A stretch of DNA of 64,000 nt. Source: Caenorhabditis elegans. Its lineage: Eukaryota > Nematoda > Chromadorea > Rhabditida > Rhabditidae. The DNA is taken from assembly GCF_000002985.6 (NCBI RefSeq), contig NC_003280.10, forward strand, positions 12,706,501-12,770,500, written 5' to 3'. The notes beneath the pieces are model-generated. The model had not been told where the DNA came from. It saw only the letters and a list, made by a program, of their open reading frames with translations, and did not search any database. Positions 1-12,200 of the stretch are shown piece by piece; positions within the stretch are counted from its first letter, which is position 1; every line of letters starts with the position of its first letter. The translations under genes and the position numbers were made by a program.

Positions 1-120
1 GTTTTAGCTAATTTTAGGTCATTTTTTGAGCCGTCATAACTTTTTTTTGAGAAGTTTTCAATAAGTTTCGTTATGAAATTCGGCGTTTTCAGACAATTTT
101 GAGTCTAATCAAGCAATAAA
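1..120. repeat. fragment of a dispersed palindromic repeat
   Basis: The first ~110 bases carry the phrases 'gccgtcataact', 'gagaagttttca' and 'gttatgaaattcgg'. These recur in the large palindromes at 2778-3315, 24480-25560 and 34390-34990. It looks like one arm of that family cut by the window edge. No coding signal is seen here. Confidence 0.45.
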
Positions 121-348
121 AAGAAATTCGACTACACCACCTTTAATCCGAAAGTGATGTTTCTCGATTAGTTTTTCCATGGCTTCCCACCTCGATGACG
201 TCAGTCGAATATAGTAGTTGTTTTGTGTGTTATCGCATAACATTGCATTTTTTCTTGCTGAACATTTATTTTTTCGGCAACTATTCCTCTTAACTTTCTC
301 GTTTCCCTCTTCAACAATTCCACTTCCAGACGACTTCATTTAAAAAAT

Positions 349-646
349 ATGCTATCGGCGGTCGCATCAACCTCGTCTCTTATCCAATTTACCACCACAA
401 ACTCTTCCTCTTCGCCGCTAGTCTCGCGACGAAAAATCAGTGAAATATCAAATCCGACGGAGACGCTCTATCGAAAATGGTCGCATCTTGGAACACCGCC
501 ACGGAGCTCCACAATGATTGCCGGGAGCCAACATCATGGATTGATGCAACGTGGTGGACCACTTCAATCGACGTTATCAATGTCGGCGAAGGATCGGGCG
601 CGAAAGTTCTCCGAGAAAATCGCCTCGTGGGTTAGCATGAGCATTT
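349..646 (+). CDS. orphan coding exon, gene unknown
   Basis: An open frame starts with ATG at 349 and runs to a good donor (gtgagt) at 647; without splicing it stops at 654. A TTCCAG acceptor lies 20 bases upstream at 328-329, which would suit trans-splicing. The composition is Ser/Thr-rich and worm-like (SSSSPLVSRR, KWSHLGTPPR, SAKDRARKFSEKIASW), and no domain is recognised. It was tested as a first exon of tbc-17. Joining it to the acceptor at 9172 meets a stop codon before the tbc-17 ATG in all three phases, so it is not a simple upstream coding exon of that gene. It may belong to a gene with exons I could not find, or to a transcript that stops at 654. Confidence 0.4.
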
Positions 647-782
647 GTGAGTGATTATTATCTATCACAATATGCATATATGTAGATGCCGAAAATATAC
701 GGTAAAACGTAATTATTATTTGAAAATGGTATAATACAACATATCAGTTTTAACGCCCCATTTATCCCAGAACTCACGTGGT

Positions 783-960
783 GTCAGGCTGTCCCAATAC
801 AGTCTGATCTACAAAAAATGCGGGATTTTTTTCCCAAAAAAATTGTGACGTCAGCACACTCTTAACCATGCGAAATCAGTTGAGATGTCTGCGTCTCACC
901 TCCCGCGTTTTTCGAAGATCAAAGCGGAATGTGGGACTTTCTGACTCCACGTGAGAACTG
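783..960. repeat. inverted repeat with CACGTG(G/A) ends
   Basis: Copies begin near 'cacgtggtgtcaggctgtcc' and include 'gatctacaaaaaatgcggga' and 'gtgacgtcagcacactc', with related sequence inverted at the far end. Related copies are at 8130-8290, 8970-9110, 9800-9985, 9990-10130 and 47715-47820. The structure suggests a small non-autonomous DNA transposon family; no protein is encoded. Confidence 0.6.
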
Positions 961-2777
961 GAATGTTAAGTCGACCTACAAATAATGTACCATTGGCAAA
1001 TGTTATTAATTGGGTATCTAGTGATATCTAGTATTGCATATACTACATTATGCACCCAAATACACTATTGAAAATACCTACAAAAAATGTATCATTGGAA
1101 AACGGCATCGAATTGGTATATACCGTATATTCTCGATTTTTATTCCGAATCTATTATTGCATATAAATGGTATTTCCTGTAGCTCTGTGAATTATGAGAC
1201 CTAGATATGTACAATATGAACTATTTTAGAAGGGTTTTAATCTAAAAATCATTTTTTTATGCATACCCAAATACACACTACTGAAAATTAGTATTGCAGT
1301 CCATATTAGTGATGCACATGATATTCGACATTCAGTTTTTGATGATCCTACCCGATTTCCTAATTCACAATATTCCACAATTTTCATGAATTTCTTCCAA
1401 AAGTTTGAGCTTTTGCTAGTATAAACTAGGCACCGCAAATTCGGTCTTTAATAATAATGCATCGCAATTGTGTGCAGAGCTAGCATTTTTTGAAATTTAG
1501 TAGATCACATATATAAAAATAATTTTGAAACTTTAACTAAATCGTTTTACTATGAGCTTGATCCCTTCCAATTAATGGTCTTTCATCCTCGTTTTCCCAG
1601 CAGACTCACTCCTTCACATTTCTATTCCGCCGAATATCCTCCCCATTTATCAATGGTCACCTGATTAATATGTGATAGTAGTAGTTGTCAATATTGCTCA
1701 TTTCTCTGAAATGTTATATGCTCTTTGAGTTTATATTTTATCATTTATAGTTAGTATTATAGTTTATTATTTGCTTTGGCTGGTGACTGAACAATAAATA
1801 TAAATTTATGGAATAAATGTATCACAACTGAATATTTGCGAAAAAGGTTCTAGAGTAATGTTTCTATTAACATTGAGAATTTTTAGTTTATTGACCAACC
1901 TTTGCCAATTTCAGAACCACGGGCAAGAAATTTTTCCATAAAATTCTGGGATCTTAGAAATAAATGCAATCGTATTAATTTAAACGTTCATCCAAAATGT
2001 TAAAAGTGTATCATTTCACTGAAAATAGTTATTTCTCCTACTAAACTAGATTAGCCGAATAACTTTTTGGTATTGCTGGATATTTTAAATTCAGAATTTC
2101 GTTTTCAAAATTAGGCGTTTTCATAGTTATTTCAAAGTCTCTTGATCAGAATTTCATTAGTATGTATTCATATAATATGTACACTAGAAAATTGTTGGAA
2201 GAAAGTGCATTGGAATATAATTTTTTTTGATACATCGCATTCATTTTTTTGCATTCATTTATCAAATACTTATCACAAGACCCTTTTTTGCAAATTTCCT
2301 GCCCCATACACACACACACACAAACGTGTGGGAGTTTCTCCGATTTTTAGCTCTCACGGTTTTTCTTCCCCGTGCAAATGAGCAGTCGTTTTCCATGGCT
2401 CTCTGATTCTGACCTGGAGTTTGGGTTTTGATATTTGATATTTAGACTTTGATATCTTGTATCTTTTACTACTACTAGATAATTTTTTTGAAACAAATCT
2501 TCTTTAGCCCCCCGGAAGCTATATGAACTTCCTCTATAGGAGCTCAAAAATCCTCGGCTTAGAGAGGCTCTTTTTTCCTGCGACGTATGCATTTTTGCTA
2601 TATGCATAGAATGAAAATGAAGTGGCAAATTTCCTGTTTTTCATTAAATTTTGTTATATGTGTTGGAAAACTGGAGGAAATACTAATTGCAGCATCCTGT
2701 AGGGAGATTCAAGAATAAAAAATTTTCTGAATTTTTTTAAACGAATTTTTGCGAATAATAATAATTCGTAGACGTTA

Positions 2778-3315
2778 TTAAAGATGGAGTACCGAAATTT
2801 GAGACTCTGCTTTTTTAGGCCCAAAATGGCCCGAAACTAGCGAATTTCGTAATGAGACGTTTTGAAAATTTCTCAAAAAAAAGTTATGGCGGTTCAAAGT
2901 TCTGGAAAAATGACTCATTTTCAGGTAAAATAACAGATTTTTTCCAACTTCTCGGTGTTGCAGCGTCTGGAACTTGATTTTCATTTAATTATCACTGTTT
3001 AATAAAATTGTGGTTTTTTATTAGGCGTTTGTTCGTTGATTTAAGTGCATTTTTGTGCCCCACTGACCGAAAATTTACTTAAATCAACGAATAAACGCCT
3101 AATATAGTACCCCAATATTTATTAAAAAGTGCTAATTAAATAAAAATTAGGTTCCAGAGGCTGCGACACCGAGAAGTTGAAAAAATTGTGATTGTAGCTG
3201 AAAATGAGAATTTTTTCCAAAACTTTGAACCCCCATAATTTTTTTTCTGAGAAGTTTTCAAAATGTCTTAATACGAAATTTGGTAGTTTCGGGTCATTTT
3301 GGGTCGGAACCGGTA
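2778..3315. repeat. ~540 bp palindrome
   Basis: The two arms are diverged inverted copies. Left-arm phrases such as 'ttccaacttctcggtgttgc' and 'aggcgtttgttcgttgattt' reappear reverse-complemented as 'cgacaccgagaagttg' and 'aaatcaacgaataaacgcct'. The centre is near 3045-3070. Similar long palindromes are at 24480-25560 and 34390-34990. This is a likely non-autonomous DNA transposon of the fold-back type. Confidence 0.65.
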
Positions 3316-4061
3316 CTCCGGGAATTTTTTGAAAAATTGCAATTTCTATAGCAAGTTAGAAAAAATGTCTACTAAAATAAGTCTCACAAATCATTTTCCT
3401 ATTACGTTTTTTTTCCTTTTTTTGCCCCCGATATATAGAGAACCTGTCAATCATCATGAAATTCGGAGCAACTATGTGCTCTTTCCCATGGGGTGGGCGT
3501 GGCCATGATAAAAACAGCCATCAGTCAAGAGAGAAGAAACTCGGTGGTGACGACACTTGGAAAATTGAAATTTTCATATTTTTTTATAGCCAGAAAAAAA
3601 TGGAATACATTTTTTTTTTGTATTTTGTATTTTCGACAGAAAAAAGTGATCCAAGTCAATTTTTTTTTCGTTTCGAGTTTTCTCAGTTGGGTTGTTTTTT
3701 TTCGTAAAAGTGCACACTTTTCTTCCTGAAAAGTTGAAATTTCGTGGCTTCTCGAGGTGTTTTCTTCGGAGAATTTTAGTTTTTTTTCTGGGGTAATTAG
3801 AATTTGCCGATTTGCCGTTTTGCCGTCCACCTCTGAAGTTTTGGCATCTGGAGTTGGGGGTTAGTGTAGGAATATAGGCGGGGTACTGTAGTGGTACAGT
3901 AGTGGTACGGTAGGAATACTGTAGGGTTACGGTAGTTTCAGAAAAAATTAGTTTTCAGCCCCAGAAGTCGGCATACACACATGATCTACAAATTAGATGT
4001 GATACTTCTCGGAATTTTTGTCGATATTTTTCTTGTTGCAAGACCCTCTATATTTTTTTTC

Positions 4062-4440
4062 GACACGTTGCCGAATTTGCCGAATTTGCCGGAATTGAAA
4101 ATTTCCGGCAAATCGGCAAATTTCCGGAATTGAGAATTTCCGGCAAATCGACAAATCGGCAAATTGCCGGAATTGAAATTTTCCGGCAAATCGGCAAATC
4201 GTCAAATTACCGGAATTGAAATTTTCCGGCAAATCGGCAAATCGTCAAATTACCGGAATTGAAATTTTCCGGCAAATCGGCAAATCGTCAAATTACCGGA
4301 ATTGAAATTTTCCGGCAAATCGGCAATTTACCGAAATTGAAAATTTCCGGCAAATCGGCAAATTGCCGGAATTGAGAATTTCTGGCAAATCTACAAACCC
4401 ATAAATTGCCGAGCTCGGCAAGTTCGGCAAATTTGCCGTG
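4062..4440. repeat. NTTGCCGA-type minisatellite
   Basis: An array of a ~36 bp unit built from 'ccggcaaatcggcaaat' and 'ccggaattgaaaattt'. The same family forms arrays at 5398-6055, 6403-6575, 13155-13425, 51270-51760, 52110-52620 and 63045-63530. Units contain short palindromes (ggcaaattgcc, ccggaattgaaa). All protein-like readings of the form [14 protein letters not shown] are translations of this repeat. Confidence 0.85.
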
Positions 4441-4969
4441 CTTAACAAACTCTGAAAAATTTGAAATTTTTTCATGTTTTTTGGAACACCAAAACTACTG
4501 AATTCTGAACATACATCTGGTTTCTGAATAAGTTCCGTGTAACTCAGTATTGTGTCATTTTACTAAATTTTTAGGGAAAAATTTGCCGAGCTAGGAAAAT
4601 TCGGCAAATTCTGCAAATTTGCCACACATCCCTGATGTGATACTTCTCGGAATTTCAGCCAATATTTTTCGTTGCACCATGTTGCAAGAAGCCCCTCTAT
4701 GGTTTTTTTAACCAATTCATTCGTCCGATTTCGGTGTCCTTCCGAGCCAAGTTTTATTGCTTTGTTTTCTTTTTTTGGCGACTGGGCTCACCCAAAACAT
4801 TGCACACTTGTTGGTTAGACCCCTCCATCTATTGTTGAGATGTGTATCGTGTTACCGCTCGAAAAATGAGTATGAATAAGTAATTTGGTGTTAGGTGCCC
4901 GACTGAAAATGCTGTAAACGTGTAGGTAGTACTGGATGTGACAGCCCGAGACCCCTATAGATACTAATC

Positions 4970-4971
<2 letters not shown>

Positions 4972-5006
<35 letters not shown>
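4972..5006. repeat. (TA)n microsatellite
   Basis: About 17 uninterrupted TA dinucleotides run from 4972 to 5006. No associated gene. Confidence 0.95.
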
Positions 5007-5007
<1 letters not shown>

Positions 5008-5180
5008 GTTTTGAATTGGAGAAAAAAGGACGAATTTTTAATTCGATCTTACTTCTTACTTCTTTTTTTTTTCCTTTTTTCCACTCATCCCCCCTTGGTA
5101 TACCACAAATTTAATTCATTTTGACGGGCAACTCTACACGACCTCTCTTTTTTCTATTGAGGGGTGGTGGCTCACGGAGC

Positions 5181-5208
5181 ACACACACACACACGCACAC
5201 ACACACAT
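5181..5208. repeat. (CA)n microsatellite
   Basis: A CA run with a single CG interruption, flanked by 'ggagc' and 'atgtttcggg'. Confidence 0.85.
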
Positions 5209-5397
5209 GTTTCGGGTTGTTCGTGTTTTAATTAAATTCCGGAGGGTCTTCTCAGTTCTTGTTTCGGGGTCCCGTGCAAAATGAGTTAGAGCTTTTTGGA
5301 GAAGTTCGAAGTCCGTGTTCTTTTTGCTAGAACTATTTAGGTGCGAAGGAGCTAAGGTTACAGTAGATTAGATGGGGGTAGGCGGTCAACTATTTTT

Positions 5398-6055
5398 GCC
5401 CGGCAAATCGGCAAATCGCCAGAATTGGAATTTTTGGCAAATCGGCAAATTTCCGGAATTGGAATTTTCGAAAATCGGCGTAGTGCCGGAATTGGAATTT
5501 TCGGCAAAACGGCGAAGTGGCGGAATTGGAATTTTCGGCAAATTGCCGGAATTTAAATTTCGGCCAAATTAGCAAATTTTCGAAATTGAAGTTTCCGGCA
5601 AACCGACAAATTGTCGATTTGCCGATTTGCCGAGTTTGCCGGAAAAACGACAATTGCCGAAAAATTGTGGTGCAACAAACGATTTTTCCGGCAAATCGGC
5701 AAATTGCCGGAATTGAAAATTTCCGGCAAGGTGGCAAATTGTCAGAATTGAACATTTCCGGCAAATTGCCGGAATCGAAAATTTCCGGCAAATTGGCAAA
5801 ACGCCAGAATTGGAATTTTCGGCAAACTGTCGATTTGCCGAATTTGCCGAAAATTCATATATTGCCTAGAATTTTCGGCAAGTTGTGGTTTTGCCCATTT
5901 TTTTTTTAAGTTCAGAATTTCAATTTTAATCGGCAAAATTGTATGCACCCTATGAACATTTCCGGCAAATTTGATATCCGGCAAACGCTAAATCGGCAAT
6001 TTGCCGAAAATGAAAATTTCCGGAAAATCGGCAAACCGGAAATTTGCCGGAATTT
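5398..6055. repeat. NTTGCCGA-type minisatellite, large array
   Basis: About 650 bp of the same ggcaaatcggcaaat / ccggaattgaaa family, with units in both orientations and several degenerate stretches. Long open frames on both strands (for example 5390-5791 minus) are repeat artefacts. Confidence 0.85.
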
Positions 6056-6402
6056 TAGAATTTAAGTACAAATTCGTTAAATATTGAACTTTGTGCTACT
6101 CAATACTTGTCTGAAGTTTTCTGTTGAACTTATAGAATTTATACTATTGAAATTCGATAGCAGTTCAATTTGAAAGAAAATCCAGAAATTGCCGAAATTT
6201 TTCGACAAATTGTGTTTTGCCCATTTTTTTTTTTTGGAAATTTCAGAATTTTGTTTTTAGTCGGCAATATTGTACGCATTCTATGAGTGTTCCCATATGT
6301 ATTTTGAAAAATAGGAAAATTCTATAAAATATCTGGAAATAAAAATTCAAAACAGCACAGTTTTAAGTGTTTCCGTGTTATAAAAATCCCTCTGAAAACT
6401 TC

Positions 6403-7125
6403 CGGGCAAATTGGTGTTCGGCAAATCGGCAAACCGGCAAATTGCCAAAAATCAAAATGTCCGGCAAATCGGCAAACCGGCAATTTGCCGAAAATGAAAA
6501 TATCCGGCAAATCGGCAAATTGCCAAAAAAAATGAAAATACCCGGCAAATCGGCAAACCCGCAATTTGCCGAAAATTAAGAGTGCGTATTGTGCAACATA
6601 TTTGACGCGCAAATTATCTCGTAGCGAAAACTACAGTAATTCTTTAAATGACTATAGTTTTTTGCCACAAGTGCTACAGTAGTCATTTAAAGAATTACTG
6701 TAGTTTTCGCTACGAGATATTTTGCGCGTCAGATATGTTGTGCAATACGCATTCTTAGAATTTCGTGGTTTCGTACAGTGCGTTAGTTTTTCCACTTCTA
6801 TGATTTTAAAGGGAGGCGCATTTATGCGGAATGGTCTTGCCGCTCGTTCAGTAATCATTTTCAGCGGTTTCTGTGTAAAATTCGGGTAGATCACATGTAG
6901 ACCATAAAATAATCATATCATATTTCGTATTCCTGTTGCTTTTTCTGTTGCTTTTTCACAAATTAATTGTGATCTACGCGTGATCTACGCGCGGCAAGAC
7001 CATTCCGCATAAATGCGCCTCCCTTTAAAATCGTAAAAGTGGAAAAACAAATGCACTGTAGCTATTACGGGAACACCAAAACTTTGAGAATACGTACTGC
7101 AACATATTTGATGTGTTTTATACCA
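6403..7125. repeat. composite inverted-repeat block (arm 1)
   Basis: A minisatellite segment (6403-6575) is followed by a palindrome with the phrases 'gacgcgcaaattatctcgta', 'gaaaactacagtaattcttt' and 'cgctacgagatattttgcgc', then 'gaccattccgcataaatgcg'. The block is present again in reverse orientation at about 12620-13425. The internal palindrome is a typical fold-back element. Confidence 0.75.
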
Positions 7126-8129
7126 AATAGTAGATTATTGAATGTACAGTAACCACCTAGAAATCCCGAAATTACTTGGATTTCAGGTTTATTTATTTTC
7201 GCTTCTCTCACTATTTTTTTTCGTTGTTCTCATTTCTTTCTTTCTTCTTTTTTTTTCTTTCTTTTTTTTTGTGTGTCCGAATAACTTTATTTATTAGTAG
7301 ATATCCATATATATATATATAGATATCCCCACATATCTATGTCTTTTGCTCACACTTTTCCTCCTCTTACTTTTCATATTGCCTCCCCCCGTCTTTTTCT
7401 TTTTTTCGGAATATGTGTTTGCGTGAGCTCGCTTGCTCGCTTGGGGTGTGAGTGAGCAGCGAGAAGAAGATGAAGAAGAAGAAGAAGAAGCCGTATATTT
7501 GGCAATTAATTTCGTCGTATTTTGTTCGTGGTGGCTCCGGATGAATGGACGGGGGACAGAGGGAGGTACCGGTTATATAGTTTTGTTTTTTTTTTTTGCT
7601 CAATGTGGTAATTTCTTCCGACAGCCTCTTTGTTCCGTTAGTTTTTTCGCTGGAGGTCTCTGGGTTACAGTAGTCTTGGAGCATTCTACACGAACTGATG
7701 GAACGTGTAAGAAACTACAGTAACCCACTCCCATTTTTATTGACATCTAGAGAACCTGTATACAGACAGTCATTAAATCCGAAATTCGAAATTTTTCCAA
7801 CTTCCTCATTTACAACAAACTGATGAATATCGTATCATATCGTGGGAACTGCTACATTTATATTTAATATACGCATGTATTCATAATTTTTAGAAGAACA
7901 TTTGATAATCTGCGCTGGAATTCATGTGAGAAAACTTTGCGAGGATTCATTTCTCTTTTTTAAATTTCTTTTGTAGTTTGGTCTAGTGGAGCGTTTTTTG
8001 GAATGCTGTAAAGATTTTCAAAACGTTTGAATTTTGACTGAAGACTTTTTGAATTTTTTTCACATTAGTATCGTACCTCAATTCTGACAGAGTTTGATCG
8101 CAACTTTCTTAATTTAATAAGCTCAAACA

Positions 8130-8290
8130 CGTGGTGTCAGGTTGTCCCATCACGGCTTGATCATCTACAATAAATTCGGGAACTTTTGTCCAGAAAAGTG
8201 TGACATCATCATGTTCTCAACCGACTCGTTTCCCGCATTTTTGTAGATCACACCGTGATGGGACATACTGACACCGCGGGGCTCCTCAAA
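8130..8290. repeat. inverted repeat, CACGTG(G/A)-end family
   Basis: A second copy of the family at 783-960. It starts 'cacgtggtgtcaggttgtcc' and closes with the inverted phrase 'gatcacaccgtgatgggaca'. A further copy lies at 8970-9110. Confidence 0.6.
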
Positions 8291-9160
8291 CCAAGTACTT
8301 GTTTAAATTGCATTCATTCATGTCCTAGACGTTATTAGGAAACACGGTATATTTACATACGTCTTCTAATCCGTGTTAAAGTTATGATATCAAATTGAGC
8401 ACAATTTTTCGGTTTTAGTCAGATTTGAAATTGAAGTTAAGAGGTTTCTGATTCGATTTAATAAATGGATTCCTTTTTTCCTCCATCACAACGTGCTTAG
8501 TTCAAACATTCGAAACACTTTTTTTTTCTTTTTTGACATAATCTAATCGCGTCGATAAGCCCCGTTGAAACTTGTCAGCACTTTTAATCCGGGAAGAAAT
8601 TTTTGTTTTGAAAAATGTCACCAAAGCTTGAGAAATTGTGAAAACAACCCTTTTTTGGCGAAAAAAAAAACGGAATTTTTAAACTTTTTTTGCTTCTTCT
8701 CTTTTGAATACGTACGTGCACAGGCAGGCGGTGAAAGAATCATTTAATATGTGTGTGTGTAACAAAGCTTTGTTTGCCCCGTTTTTCCCCTTTTTTTTGT
8801 CAAACAATTTTCACAAATTTTCCATTTCCTCCTGTTGTTTTTGTGATGGCGTGTGAAAATTGTGGCTCTTTTCTGAATTATAAGCCCAAAAAATTTTTTT
8901 TTTCTCTGGCTCATTCTTGAGATTCTTGGGATTTATAGAATTTTTTGAATATTTACACTGTTAGTTAAGTGGTGCCACAGTGTCTCATTTCGGCGTGATA
9001 TACGTGGATCTACAAAAAATGCGGGAGAAGAGACGCAGAGTTCTCAACCAGTTTCGCATGGAAAAAAAATTCCCGCATTTTTTTTAGATCAAATCTGGCA
9101 CTACGTGCTTGTTTTCACTCCGAATATCGTTTATTTTCTTTGATTTTCTTTCAAAATCCT

Positions 9161-9172
9161 CTTCGTTTCTAG
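9161..9172 (+). promoter_or_regulatory. probable trans-splice acceptor for tbc-17
   Basis: The tract 'cttcgtttctag' ends 30 bases before the tbc-17 ATG at 9203. The 30-base leader has stop codons in every frame, which supports a 5' UTR after an SL acceptor rather than an internal coding junction. Confidence 0.5.
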
Positions 9173-9202
9173 TAATTCTACTTGTGATCTCAATCTGACC
9201 TG

Positions 9203-12200
9203 ATGATGAACGTACCAATGATCTCGCTGGACGCAACGGACACCGATGAGGATGAGAACAATCCGAAGACCACCACCACTAACTTCCGGCGGAACGGATC
9301 TGTGCGTAAAGTACGCGAGATTCAAATTGACGTGTCAATCGGAGAGCCGCCGAGCAGCGGCTCGCTTGGAGCTGTGATCTCCCGATTTGGGCGGTCTCAG
9401 TCGTTGCGGAGGCCCCCAACAGCAGCAGCAACTACGGCACCAAAAAACAACGGGAAGAATGATGAGAATCTGCCGACGCCGCAATCACCCGGGAGCACAC
9501 GATCCGCCTCGCCGTCTCCGTCGTTTATAGATATTAGTCCGATGCTTCGGACCGCGTCGCTTCGTGTCAAGAATCAGTTGGCCAGTCGGCTCAGTGAGCC
9601 GCTGAAAAAGGCGGAAAATCGGATATCGCGGCTGCTCGCCACAGAGCCCGACGCCGACGACGAGCAGTTTCAGCACTACAGTCTGGTGCACGGATTGCGG
9701 GGGTTTAACAACAATAATCAGGGGGAAGGTAACGGATCTGGGAATTTAAATTAAACGGTTGTTAAACTTGAAACCTAGAATTGTTGCTATGAACTCCTTG
9801 GTGTCCTACTCTCCCATGTCGGTTTGATCTACGTAGATCTACGAGAATTGCGGGAATTTTTCGCCCGAAAATATGTGACGTCATCACGCTCTTAACCGTA
9901 CGAAATCAGATGAGATGTCTGCGTCCCACCTCCCGAATTTTTCGAAGATCAAAGCGTAATGGGACTTTCTGTCTACACGTGACCAGGTGCAATGCCGGTT
10001 TGATCTACGTAACTCTACGAGAATTGCGGGAATTTCTCAGACTTTTCAACTGATGCTGACGTCACATTTTTTTGGGAAAAAAATCCCGCATTTTTGTAGA
10101 TCAAACCGTGATGGGACAGCCGGGCACCACTTGCAAATTAGGGTTACTGTAGAATTAAACTGTGCCACATGGTGCCGACGGAAGAAGCTTTTAGGGTATT
10201 AGAATACAGTTATTTTCAAAAAACCTGATCTCCGAAAAAATCAATTTCCATCCTTCCAGCTGAAGACGCTGACTCGTCGAGTGACGAGGATGATCCCGAG
10301 TACTTGGAGCTGATGGAACGTGATTCGATTATTAATCGATACGAGAAGGGTCCCGACGCGGCTGATGTTGATGCTTGGGAGAATCCGAATTTCGAGTTGT
10401 ACACGAATTTGGATCGTTTTGGTTTTGTACAGTACGTTTTTTGTGTTTTTCTGTAAAAATCTGAGAATATTAAATGATTTTTTTTTTGCAGTAAAAAAGG
10501 CGAAAAAGCGACTGCAGACGAACGAACGGATCTCCAAAAACGACGAATCATCAAAGAGCTGAGTCGCGAGAAGAAATGGCTGAAAATGATTGAGGTGTGG
10601 AAGTCGGGTGGACCGTCGAAAAAGATGGAAGATCGGATATGGAAGGGCATCCCCGAGAAGCTACGGATCGTCATTTGGCCTCGACTTCTCGGTGCGGAAC
10701 GGCTGAAGCACGAGCGGCGGGATGTGTATGCGGAGCTGCTGCTCAGAGCAAGATTAGTTTCGAAGGATATCAAGCAAATCGATTTGGATATTAATCGGAC
10801 GTATCGCGATCATTTGGCGTTTCGAAAACGTTATGATGTTAAGTGAGTGGGCGTTTGTAGGGAAAAAAATATTATTCAGACGCGAAATTTCTAGGTTGTT
10901 TTGCTTAAAATACGGTACCCGTGGTCTCGACACGAAAAGTTTTTGTTAAATACGAAAATGTATGTGTGTGTGTGTGCCTTTAAACAGTACTGTAGTTTCA
11001 AACTCAAAAAAATGTATGAAATTAAGATACAGTACCATTCAAAGGCGCACACCTTTTTTTTTGCATTTTAAAACTATAGTATGTCGCGTCGAGACCCCGG
11101 GTACCGTATTTTTGGTGCAAAAATCGCGAAATTTCGCTTCGAATTCTCCAAAATTCTTTTTTTTTTCAAAAAAAAAACTTCTAGAAAACCAATTTTTTCA
11201 AATTTTTCGCGTCTGTGTAATAAAAATGATATACTTTCAGATTTAATTTTTTTTTAAATTTAAATTAATTTTTAATTTTGATTTAAAAAAAAACTATTAT
11301 TCTCAAAAACCAAATATTTTTCAGACAAAAATCGCTGCTCAACGTGCTCGCCGCCTACTCGATGTTCAACACAGAAGTCGGCTATTGTCAGGGAATGTCG
11401 CAGATCGCCGCGCTCTTCCTAATGTACTTGGACGAGGAGGACGCGTTCTGGAGTCTCCATCAACTGATGGTCAGTCCGAAGCACACGATGCACGGATTCT
11501 TTGTTCCCGGTTTCCCGAAGCTTCAACGCTACGAAGAGCACTTCAAGCGGGTGCTGAAAAAGTATAAGCCACGTGTCTACAAGCATTTGGAGAAGCAGGA
11601 CATTCCGTACATTTACCTCACCAAATGGTGGTTCGGATGCTTTTTGGATCGAGTTCCGTTCTCGTTGGCATTGAGACTTTGGGATGTGTTCCTCGTGGAA
11701 GGGGATTGTATTTTGATAGCGATGGCCTATAATATCATGAAAATGCATGAAAGTGAGTAGTGCCTAGGCTCATGCCTACGTGCCTACAGGCGCGCCTACT
11801 GTCAAACACCTGAGCTTAGGCGGTAGGCAGGCATGTAGGCAGCAAGTTTTGATTTTCAGTATGTCTGGCTTCCCTCATAAATTGAAATGGAAGAGTTTAG
11901 GCCGAACTAGGCCATTTTGGCGCCGGCCATATATGGTGTAGATTTACGGCGCGTTGCGTGTCGCGTCGCGGCTCGAATTTAACTTATACATTAAATAATA
12001 TTGAATTTTTTATAGGTTTTTTTGAACATCATTTTGTGAGTCAATTTTCTCGAATTTTAAGTCTAGAAATTTCGGGAAAAAAAATTGGTCCACAAAATGA
12101 TGTGTAAATCCTATAAAATTCAGTAATTTTTTTAATGTTTAAAATGAATTTACCTACTGAAAATTAGGGATTTATTGAAATGAAACTCCTGCCTGCCTGC

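Larger units (their letters stand above)
660..9172. other. 8.5 kb non-coding, repeat-rich spacer
   Basis: No convincing exon is seen between the orphan exon and tbc-17. The stretch holds inverted repeats (783-960, 2778-3315, 8130-8290, 8970-9110), NTTGCCGA-type minisatellites (4062-4440, 5398-6055, 6403-6575), a composite palindrome (6579-7125), a TA microsatellite, CA runs and pyrimidine tracts around 7200-7330. The small open frames here are repeat translations. The last ~2 kb could contain the tbc-17 promoter, but no specific element can be named. Confidence 0.6.

Noticed and set aside
4062..4440. CRISPR-like array
   Set aside because: There are no unique spacers. Units are continuous tandem repeats in a eukaryotic genome.
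5390..5984. Overlapping long frames on both strands ([18 protein letters not shown])
   Set aside because: They translate the 36 bp minisatellite in different frames, and the same peptides appear at all seven arrays.
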